Shown here one piece after another: positions 1-5,227 of a stretch of 7,243 nucleotides of DNA. Made by a program: the position numbers and the translations under genes. The stretch is from Clostridia bacterium (GTDB lineage: Bacteria; Bacillota_E; SLMV01; PUMD01). The stretch is from the NCBI GenBank assembly GCA_003563755.1, contig PWUB01000066.1, positions 1-7,243 of the forward strand. The letters run 5' to 3'. Numbering within the stretch: the first letter of the stretch is position 1; every line of letters begins with the position of its first letter. The notes under the pieces were generated by a model. That model did no database searches. It was not told the origin of the DNA and saw only the letters and a program-made list of their open reading frames with translations.

Positions 1-40
1 GCCTCGAAGGTTACATACCATCGGATGACAACGGGGAGAG

Positions 41-1081
41 ATGTCCTTGGATGTGCAAGGGAAGCAGCGGCCTGCCCCGACCGGGATCGGGCTCGTCGAC
101 GGGGCCCTGATAGCGGTCATGTTCATATGGGGAGGGAACATGATCGCGGTCAAGGTGGCCCTCGCGGAGATGAATCCCATGGCGTTCAACTCTCTTCGCT
201 TCCTCCTGGCGACTGTCACCATGCTGCTCGCCCTGGCGATCAGGGAGCGTGACCTGCGGGTCAGCCGCCGGGACCTGCGGTGGTTGATTCTCACCGGCAT
301 CGTGGGAAACACCGTGTACCAGCTTCTGTTCATCAACGGTATCAATCTCTCCACCGCAGGAAATACCGCCTTCATGGTGGCCACCGCTCCGGTGTGGGTG
401 GCGGTCATCGGTAAGCTCTGGGGCCTGGAGAGGCTGAGCAGGCCCCAGTGGGTCGGGGTGTTCACTTCCCTGGCCGGTGTGAGCTGCGTGGTGCTCGGCT
501 CAGGACAGGAGATCGCCCTCACCTCGGGTACCGTGCCGGGGGACCTTCTGACCCTGACCGGGGCCATGTGCTGGGCCGGCTACACGGTCATGACCAGGCC
601 GGTCATGTCACGGCACTCGCCCCTGAGAGTCACCGCCTACGCCATGGCCCTGGGAACGGGACCCCTGGTGCTCATCGGAATGCCGTCGATACTGGCCCAG
701 GACTGGGGGGCCGTGACCCCCCTCGGATGGGGTATGCTGGTCTACGGTTCGATCGGTGCCCTGGTGGTGGGTTACCTGGTCTGGGGCTGGGGAGTTCGGG
801 TCATAGGCAGTACGAGAACCGCCATATACAACAACCTGACTCCGGTGGTAGCCGGGATATTGGGGTATCTGATGCTGTCCGAGGCGTGGACGTTCCTCCG
901 GGCCCTGGGCGCCGCTGCCATCCTGGTGGGACTCTACCTGGTCAGGACCCGCGGTATCGCCGTGCGCACGGCGGGTTTGCATCGAGGGAGGAGAGATGCT
1001 CCCTCTCCTCCCCCGGAGAACCCTACCTCTCAACCCTCCAGTCCAGCCTCTTCGTCGCCAGGTACAAAAGCCCGAAAGTGA
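41..1081 (+). CDS. EamA/DMT family transporter (RhaT/YdcZ-like permease), 10 TM
   Basis: This is an inner-membrane drug/metabolite-superfamily transporter, probably an exporter of a small metabolite; the substrate cannot be read from sequence. The 346-residue protein has two tandem EamA repeats (about residues 20-150 and 175-302), each with about five hydrophobic helices. The first opens with a FIWGGNMIAVK stretch and a SLRF motif; the second has CWAGYTV and ends TPVVAGILGYL then LSEAWTFLRALGAAAILVGLYLV. This is the usual family order and core length (about 300 residues). The last 40 or so residues are a Pro/Ser/Arg-rich low-complexity tail lying over a stem-loop and the end of the opposing permease gene, so it is probably not functional. 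Start: ATG at 41 is only two bases after GGGGAG; an in-frame TTG at 47 has better spacing and is a real alternative. No neighbour on the same strand is visible. Confidence 0.9.
   Translation: MSLDVQGKQRPAPTGIGLVDGALIAVMFIWGGNMIAVKVALAEMNPMAFNSLRFLLATVTMLLALAIRERDLRVSRRDLRWLILTGIVGNTVYQLLFINGINLSTAGNTAFMVATAPVWVAVIGKLWGLERLSRPQWVGVFTSLAGVSCVVLGSGQEIALTSGTVPGDLLTLTGAMCWAGYTVMTRPVMSRHSPLRVTAYAMALGTGPLVLIGMPSILAQDWGAVTPLGWGMLVYGSIGALVVGYLVWGWGVRVIGSTRTAIYNNLTPVVAGILGYLMLSEAWTFLRALGAAAILVGLYLVRTRGIAVRTAGLHRGRRDAPSPPPENPTSQPSSPASSSPGTKARK
986..1012. terminator. Perfect 10-bp stem-loop at convergent gene ends (possible terminator)
   Basis: GGGAGGAGAG (986-995) pairs perfectly with CTCTCCTCCC (1003-1012) around a 7-base loop. 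It lies 10 bases past the permease stop on the minus strand and inside the 3' end of the transporter gene on the plus strand. The position suits a terminator of the ABC operon, but there is no T-run after the stem on either strand. It may instead be a transcript-stabilising 3' structure or a Rho-assisted site. Confidence 0.45.
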
Positions 1082-1829
1082 ACGCCGCCAGCACGGCACA
1101 GTCCGGCAGGACGGAGAGGAAATCCCCGCCGGAGAGGCTGGTACGGAAAGCATCGGCGGCGTAACTGGGAGGCAGCAGGCGCGATGTCCACTGCAGGGGC
1201 AGCGGAAGGTTCTCGAAGGGTATGAGGACGGGAGACAGAAACATCGCTATTCCCATGGCCATCGTGTTCATCATGTTGGCATGGTGTCCGTTCCTGGCGT
1301 ACACACCCATGAAAACTCCCAGGCCGCACATCGACAGCGCGGCCAGGATCATGATGGGTACGAGTGCCGGGCTGAAGTAGGCGGGAAAACCCAGCCACAG
1401 CCTGCCGACCCATATGGTGAACAGCATACTCGGAATCGTGAAGATGCTGGAGACGCTGACGAAGGCCAGGATCATCTGGAGCTTGCTGAAGGGAAGGGTG
1501 GCCAGGTATTCAAGGTCGTTGCGCTGTTTCCCCCAGGCGAGATCGTTGGCGATGGACTGCATGGGCCCCAGCACGAGGGCCAGAACGGCGTTTCCGGCGG
1601 TGACGTAGAGAGCCCCCTCGGCGTCGCGTATCGCACCCGTCATGTTGAGAAAGCCCAGCATGGCCAGGGGGAACAGGGGCCCGAGGATGACGTGGAAGTA
1701 CCATTCGTTCCTGATGTTGGCCCAGCGCAAGAAGAACAGGTCGGCATACACTCCGCACCAACGGAGGACCGTCTCCCGGGGTGAGAGCTGCGGAAGTGCG
1801 GCTCGTTCAATCTGCGATACCCTCTGCAC
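1023..1829 (-). CDS. ABC-2 type transporter permease
   Basis: This is the membrane subunit of an ABC exporter, expected to pair with the ATPase encoded just upstream. The 268-residue product (from the GTG at 1829) has six hydrophobic segments: about residues 44-64, 74-96, 116-142, 154-178, 187-205 and 241-258. Before the last helix is a loop PLQWTSRLLPPSYAADAFR, which resembles the proline/aromatic-rich 'P..W......Y..DA.R' element of ABC-2 permeases. The frame stays open to an ATG at 1907, but that would place 26 extra residues deep inside the ATPase gene. The GTG at 1829 follows an excellent AGGAGGTGA at 8 bases, so I prefer it. It overlaps the ATPase stop by 23 bp, implying translational coupling. 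The end (TAG) lies 59 bp inside the convergent transporter gene. Substrate unknown: drug, peptide or lipid export are all possible. Confidence 0.88.
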   Translation of the reverse strand: MQRVSQIERAALPQLSPRETVLRWCGVYADLFFLRWANIRNEWYFHVILGPLFPLAMLGFLNMTGAIRDAEGALYVTAGNAVLALVLGPMQSIANDLAWGKQRNDLEYLATLPFSKLQMILAFVSVSSIFTIPSMLFTIWVGRLWLGFPAYFSPALVPIMILAALSMCGLGVFMGVYARNGHHANMMNTMAMGIAMFLSPVLIPFENLPLPLQWTSRLLPPSYAADAFRTSLSGGDFLSVLPDCAVLAAFTFGLLYLATKRLDWRVER

Positions 1830-2772
1830 TGAGACGCTCACCTCCTCCCAGCTGCAGGTACACATCTTCGAGGGTCGGGCTGAGGATGCGAAGGTCCTCG
1901 ATCTCATCGGCGGGTATCCCGGTCATCACGGTGCGGATATCGTCGGGAGCGTCCCCACGCTCGGTGAGAACGACGAAGCGGGATCCGCCGATGGGGATGA
2001 CTTCGCCCCTGACCAACCGCGCCAGCTGGGTGATTCGGTCCTCAGGGTTTCCGACGAAGGTGAGTTCCAGGCGGAGTCGGTCGTCGATGCGGGCCTTGAG
2101 CTCGCCGACTCCCCCGATCTCGATGATCCTGGCCTCGTTCATGATGCCCACCCGGCGCAGCACCCTCTCCGCCTCGATGACGTTGTGGGTCACCAGGACG
2201 ATGGTTGTGCCCTGCCGGGAGTTCAGATCCAGCAGGTGGTCCCACAGCTGCCTTCTGTGTTCCGGGTCCAGGTCGTTGGTGGGTTCGTCGAGGATGAGCA
2301 CCGGAAGGTTCCCCATCAGGGCCGCGGCCAGGGAAACCAGCCTTCCCTGTCCTCCGGAGAGTCTCCCCAGGATGCGGCTGTGGATGTCTCCGAGATTGAA
2401 CTGATCGATCAGCTCCTCCGCCTGCGTGCGGGCATCGGCCCTGGTCATCTGCCTCAGGTGACCGGTCATTGTGAGCGCTTCAACCACCTTCAGATCCGAC
2501 AGGGCCCCAGGGCTCTGGCTCATGTAGCTGACGTAGTAGGGGATCACCTCCGCGTCGGTCGTGATATCAGTTCCGAAGAGGCGAATGGAGCCCTCCGTCG
2601 GTTTCAGCAGACCCAACAGCTGTTTTATCAGGGTCGTCTTCCCCGCTCCGTTCGGCCCCAGGAGACCGAATATCTCTCCGGGAGAGATGGAGAAGCTGAG
2701 ACGGTCATTGGCGAGTACGGAGCCCTTTTTGTAGATCTTGGTCAGGTTCTCTACTTCGTAAACTGGCAGCAA
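1807..2772 (-). CDS. ABC transporter ATP-binding protein (ABC-2 exporter type)
   Basis: This is the cytoplasmic ATPase that powers the adjacent permease. The 321-residue protein has every nucleotide-binding motif in order: Walker A GPNGAGKTT (residues 39-47), Q-loop glutamine in YMSQSP (Q86), signature LSGGQ (138-142), Walker B with catalytic glutamate LPVLILDEPTNDLDP (156-170), and H-loop histidine in VTHN (H196). The roughly 100 residues after the ATPase core form the C-terminal extension common in DrrA/CcmA-like exporter ATPases and end with a TLEDVYLQL element typical of that class. The start codon is TTG (2772-2770) with GGGAGG 8 bases upstream; the start MLPVYEVENLTKIY aligns with the usual family start. 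It is the first gene of a two-gene operon and is transcribed from the promoter at 2829-2857. Confidence 0.95.
   Translation of the reverse strand: MLPVYEVENLTKIYKKGSVLANDRLSFSISPGEIFGLLGPNGAGKTTLIKQLLGLLKPTEGSIRLFGTDITTDAEVIPYYVSYMSQSPGALSDLKVVEALTMTGHLRQMTRADARTQAEELIDQFNLGDIHSRILGRLSGGQGRLVSLAAALMGNLPVLILDEPTNDLDPEHRRQLWDHLLDLNSRQGTTIVLVTHNVIEAERVLRRVGIMNEARIIEIGGVGELKARIDDRLRLELTFVGNPEDRITQLARLVRGEVIPIGGSRFVVLTERGDAPDDIRTVMTGIPADEIEDLRILSPTLEDVYLQLGGGERLSAEGIAD
1838..1846 (-). promoter_or_regulatory. Strong ribosome binding site deciding the permease GTG start
   Basis: The minus strand reads AGGAGGTGA, nearly the full anti-16S complement, 8 bases before the GTG at 1829-1827. It lies inside the end of the ATPase gene, so the permease has its own strong initiation site despite the overlap. 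A second GTG overlaps the site itself and is too close to be used well. Confidence 0.75.
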
Positions 2773-2780
2773 CTCTAACG

Positions 2781-2786
2781 CCTCCC
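2781..2786 (-). promoter_or_regulatory. Ribosome binding site for the ATPase TTG start
   Basis: GGGAGG on the minus strand stands 8 bases before the TTG at 2772-2770. No in-frame ATG or GTG lies nearby upstream, so this site fixes TTG as the start. Confidence 0.75.
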
Positions 2787-2804
2787 TATATAGACAATAC
2801 TAAG

Positions 2805-2815
2805 GTAGTCACTAC
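2805..2815. promoter_or_regulatory. 11-bp palindrome in the ABC operon leader (possible operator)
   Basis: GTAGTCACTAC is a perfect palindrome around one central base. It lies about 7-17 bases downstream of the expected transcription start of the ABC operon, where a bound repressor would block transcription. A TAGTA-like half element recurs in the -10 region (2829-2834). No regulator gene is visible in the window, so the operator role is inferred from position and symmetry only. Confidence 0.4.
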
Positions 2816-2828
2816 AAGATGTGAAGTA

Positions 2829-2857
2829 ATAGTAGGTCATTATTGATATAATGTCAA
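2829..2857 (-). promoter_or_regulatory. Housekeeping-sigma promoter of the ABC exporter operon
   Basis: On the minus strand, TTGACA (2857-2852) is followed by a 17-base spacer and TACTAT (2834-2829). That is a perfect -35, a 4/6 -10 and ideal spacing. Expected start of transcription is near 2822, giving a leader of about 50 bases before the TTG start. The surrounding 84 bases (2787-2870) are only about 31% G+C by hand count, a sharp dip against the flanking DNA. Confidence 0.75.
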
Positions 2858-3190
2858 GGCATTATCGGAAACATTCTGGACATCGCTTTGATTCGGCGGG
2901 ACTGCGAAGGTGCGCGGGTGGGGAAGGGAGGATCTGATTCGCCCCGGGTGGTTCTGTCCTTTATGCCGAATGCCGGGCGTGCGGATCGTGAAAAAGATGC
3001 GAGGATACACGGCTCTCACCGCTGTTGTCCCGGGAGGTGACCCGGGGTGGGCTTCACACAGTGCCTCGGGCACATCGTGGTTGAGGTTCGCTCTCTTCGC
3101 CCCGGCTGCCATCGCGATGATGACGACCCTGCCGTGGATGCTGCACGGTGGGTGTTACAGTGCGGGGTTCGGGCGGGGCTGCCGCGCATT
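2858..3190. other. Intergenic stretch without a convincing gene
   Basis: About 330 bases lie between the ABC promoter and the phosphatase stop. Open frames exist on both strands (2910-3221 plus, 2840-3112 minus), but neither has a good ribosome binding site or a recognisable domain, and the plus one runs into the phosphatase gene. Two small stem-loops are visible: CCCGGG at 3029-3034 against CCCGGG at 3041-3046 (6-base loop), and GTGCC/GGCAC at 3061-3073 (3-base loop). Neither has a following T-run. The stretch could be 3' untranslated DNA of the phosphatase, decayed mobile DNA or an intergenic repeat; I cannot tell which. Confidence 0.5.
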
Positions 3191-3832
3191 TCACCGATCG
3201 TATTTTGTCCCCTTGAGGTGAGACGTGTCGTTGAGGAAGTGGGTCGTCACGTCGCCGGGCCCGTTGACGGTCAGGCTGTGCATGCCGGTGTCACCGGTGG
3301 AAAAGTGATAGCGGTGCCTCGCCGACCACGGCGACCCCAGGGGAAGGCCGTAGAGCACGTTCAGAAGCAGGCTTATGGCGACACCGTGGGCAACGATGCA
3401 GACGTCCTGGTGTGGGTGTGTATCCAGCATCTCGGCCTGAAAATGCATCACCCTGCACGCCAGATCGAAGACAGACTCGCCCCTGGGAAAGGGCACGTAG
3501 GACCGGTAACCGTCCCCAGGCTCGGGGTGCACCGCGGCGGCCTCCGAGAAAGTCAGTCCTCCCACCTCGCCGGTGTGCTGCTCAGCAAGCCGCCTATCTA
3601 CGACCGGTTCCACCCCCACCGCGTGGGCTATCGTCTCCGCCACCGTCAGGGCGCGCGTCAGGGGACTGGAGTAAAGGATGTCTGGGCGGTAACCCTCGGA
3701 GTCCAGGCGGCCAGCCAGCAGTCTCGCCTGCTCGAGGCCTACCCGGGTCAGGGGCGCATCCCAGCCTGCACCTTCGATACGGGCCTCGTCGTCTCCCTGT
3801 GACCTGCCGTGCCGGATGATGAGTAGTTTCAC
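3191..3832 (-). CDS. Histidine phosphatase family protein (phosphoglycerate-mutase-like)
   Basis: This is a cytoplasmic phosphatase of the branch-1 histidine phosphatase superfamily, which hydrolyses a small phosphorylated substrate through a phospho-histidine; substrate unknown. In the 213-residue product, the catalytic RHG motif is at residues 7-9 (nucleophile H8). The phosphate-binding arginine lies in SSPLTRALTVAE (R60). The acid is E84 in LAEQHTGE, and the second histidine is H149 in IVAHGV. All key residues are present and length is normal (about 200-230). The start is GTG (3832-3830) with AGGGGGG about 8 bases upstream; MKLLIIRHG is the usual family N terminus. An out-of-frame ATG lies just upstream. 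It is apparently monocistronic, with its own promoter at 3867-3895, divergent from the thioredoxin-like gene. CobC-type (alpha-ribazole phosphatase) or broad-specificity activity is possible, but no cobalamin genes are nearby. Confidence 0.93.
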   Translation of the reverse strand: MKLLIIRHGRSQGDDEARIEGAGWDAPLTRVGLEQARLLAGRLDSEGYRPDILYSSPLTRALTVAETIAHAVGVEPVVDRRLAEQHTGEVGGLTFSEAAAVHPEPGDGYRSYVPFPRGESVFDLACRVMHFQAEMLDTHPHQDVCIVAHGVAISLLLNVLYGLPLGSPWSARHRYHFSTGDTGMHSLTVNGPGDVTTHFLNDTSHLKGTKYDR

Positions 3833-3866
3833 AGATCATTCCCCCCTGCGTCAAAAATGCGTAGGC

Positions 3867-3895
3867 ATAATACCATCGCCTGGTTGTGCTGTAAA
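3867..3895 (-). promoter_or_regulatory. Promoter of the histidine phosphatase gene
   Basis: On the minus strand, TTTACA (3895-3890), a 17-base spacer and TATTAT (3872-3867): each hexamer is one base from the housekeeping consensus. Transcription should begin near 3860, leaving a short leader of about 28 bases before the GTG start. Confidence 0.7.
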
Positions 3896-3970
3896 GGGTG
3901 AAGGTCCCGCGCCGGCCCCGTCATCTACTCCTGTCTTCAAAGGGAGGGGGGGAGGAATCTCGGGGTCGAG

Positions 3971-4047
3971 GTGCAAGCTAACCTTGTACGAGTAGGGATG
4001 CCGCGCCGGGCCTCACACCGGCCGCCTCGGACCTGGTGTCGCGCGGC
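3971..4047 (+). other. Structured leader upstream of the thioredoxin-like gene
   Basis: Two potential stem-loops lie in the 100 bases before the gene. The first is GTGCAAG (3971-3977) with CTTGTAC (3983-3989), seven pairs including one G-U, and a 5-base loop. The second is GCCGCGC (4000-4006) with GCGCGGC (4041-4047), seven perfect pairs, enclosing an inner ACACC/GGTGT stem (4015-4019 with 4035-4039). The second ends about 15 bases before the ribosome binding site. I see no T-run and recognise no riboswitch class; a clear plus-strand promoter is also not evident, so whether this is transcribed as leader RNA is inferred. Confidence 0.35.
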
Positions 4048-4067
4048 GGCATAAGTGACGAGGGGAG

Positions 4068-4637
4068 ATGATATGCTTGTCGACGGAGAAGCTTCTGCAG
4101 AAGGTGTTCACCCAGGGACAGAGTTTCGAGGAGTTCGCCACCGCAGCCGGCAGCAGGGGGAGGTCCTTTCTTCGGAGGTATCGAGAGATCTCCGTTCCCG
4201 GGGAGCTGGCTGATGCCCTCCGAGACAGGATAGAGGAGTTGGGAGGGCTCCGCGTGCTGGTGACGGCGGAGGCGTGGTGCCCGGATGCAGCGGAGAATGT
4301 GCCGGCGATCGCCAGGCTCATGGAGACCGCCCCCGGGGATGTGCAGCTGCGGCTGTTCGTCAGGAGTGAGCACCCGGAGCTTGACTCGCTGCTTCGGGGC
4401 CTGGATGTGACCAGGCTTCCGGGGGTCCTGCTCTGCGATGAAGGCTTTTGCGTACAGGGTACGTGGCAGGAGAGGCCTGCCCCGGCCCACCGGCTGGTCG
4501 ATTCTATCAAGAAAGGCAGGGAGTCAGGGGAGGACACGCGGGAGCTGGCGTCCCGGCTCCAGGAGGGATACCGTTCGGGGCGGTTTCGGCGCGCGGCCAT
4601 GGAGGAGATCCTGAGCGCTGTGGGGAGCGATCTATGA
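4068..4637 (+). CDS. Thioredoxin-fold protein with single active-site cysteine (Thioredoxin_9-like)
   Basis: This 189-residue cytoplasmic protein resembles the thioredoxin-like family whose members carry a 'WC.DA..N.P' active site. Here it reads EAWCPDAAENVPAIARL (C71), followed by a strand QLRLFVRSEHPELDSLL, a probable cis-proline in TRLPGVLLCDEG (P118), and GTWQERPAPAH. The resolving cysteine of CxxC is absent: the motif is C-P-D-A. The other cysteines (C3, C123, C128) are not at the resolving position. A monothiol mechanism, or use in binding instead of oxidoreduction, is therefore likely. There is no signal peptide. Start: ATG at 4068 directly abuts GGGGAG, though GAGGG slightly further back could serve it; an in-frame TTG at 4077 has the better spacing and would give MSTEKLLQKV. 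The stop overlaps the nitroreductase start as ATGA, indicating an operon. Confidence 0.82.
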   Translation: MICLSTEKLLQKVFTQGQSFEEFATAAGSRGRSFLRRYREISVPGELADALRDRIEELGGLRVLVTAEAWCPDAAENVPAIARLMETAPGDVQLRLFVRSEHPELDSLLRGLDVTRLPGVLLCDEGFCVQGTWQERPAPAHRLVDSIKKGRESGEDTRELASRLQEGYRSGRFRRAAMEEILSAVGSDL

Positions 4638-5209
4638 TGAACACCATCGAGGCCATCGAGGGCAGGAGGAGCATTCGAAAATTCCAGGGACCGCCGCTGC
4701 CGAGGGATACCGTCCAGGCCATCCTCGAGGCGGCGGTGGCCGCTCCCTCGGGGAAGAACCGCCAGCCGTGGCGGTTCTTGGTTCTCACCGGCAGCCGCAA
4801 GTCCGAGCTGGTCCGAATCATGAGGGAGGGCCTGGACTCCCTCAACAGGCGGGGGCTCGAGTACGGCAGCCTGGGGGGCAGCACCGCCGCCGTGGACGAG
4901 GCATCGGCGGTGGTAGTGGTGTTCAACGGCGAAATCTCTGCCGGTGAGGACCCCAACGCCCACAGGGACTGGTGGTCGGTGCACACCCAGTCCATCGGTG
5001 CCGCAATACAGAACATGCTGCTGGCCGCCCACTTTATGGGGGTCGGGTCGCTGTGGATCTGTGATGTGTTCTTTGTGCAGGACGAGATTCACCGCTGGCT
5101 CAACAGGGATCAGGAGCTGGTGGCGGCGGTGGCCCTCGGATATCCGGCCGAGAGTCCCTCCCCGCGTCCGCGGCTGTCCGTGGATGAGGTCACCCAATGG
5201 CTGCAGTGA
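4634..5209 (+). CDS. Nitroreductase family protein (FMN-dependent oxidoreductase)
   Basis: This is a predicted FMN-binding flavoprotein that reduces a nitro, quinone or other acceptor using NAD(P)H; the true substrate is unknown. The 191-residue product starts with the family hallmark RRSIRKFQ (residues 11-18, FMN phosphate-binding arginines). Next come AVAAPSGKNRQPWRF (34-48), the helix SIGAAIQNMLLAAHFMGVGS (120-139) and ALGYPAESP (167-175). Length is typical of the compact members of the family. The frame is open much further upstream, but the ATG at 4634 has GGGGAG 6 bases before it and overlaps the previous stop as ATGA; a second ATG follows at once (4637). It is second in a two-gene operon with the thioredoxin-like protein, suggesting a shared redox role. 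Only 18 bp separate its stop from the convergent M24 gene, and no terminator with a T-run is visible there. Confidence 0.93.
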   Translation: MMNTIEAIEGRRSIRKFQGPPLPRDTVQAILEAAVAAPSGKNRQPWRFLVLTGSRKSELVRIMREGLDSLNRRGLEYGSLGGSTAAVDEASAVVVVFNGEISAGEDPNAHRDWWSVHTQSIGAAIQNMLLAAHFMGVGSLWICDVFFVQDEIHRWLNRDQELVAAVALGYPAESPSPRPRLSVDEVTQWLQ

Positions 5210-5227
5210 TGGGGGCCCCGGGGAATC

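Noticed and set aside
996..1784. Plus-strand open frame opposite the permease
   Set aside because: The product is Gln/Gly/Glu-rich without a fold; the opposite strand encodes six membrane helices.
1642..2778. Long plus-strand open frame (378 codons) opposite the ABC genes
   Set aside because: It is antisense to an ATPase with every motif intact, shows no domain and arises from high G+C codon bias.
2787..2817. A second -35/-10-like pair (TTGTAG, 17 bases, TCTATA) on the minus strand
   Set aside because: Its transcription start would fall on the ribosome binding site, leaving no usable leader.
2910..3221. 103-codon plus-strand frame in the gene-free stretch
   Set aside because: It lacks a good ribosome binding site and known domain and runs into the phosphatase gene; possible but unsupported.
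4013..5197. Long minus-strand open frame (394 codons) opposite the thioredoxin-like and nitroreductase genes
   Set aside because: Both plus-strand genes have clear family motifs and ribosome binding sites; the antisense product is Ser/Arg/Pro-rich with no fold signal.
5210..5227. GGGGCCCC palindrome between the convergent nitroreductase and M24 genes
   Set aside because: It has no loop and no T-run, so it cannot be supported as a terminator.
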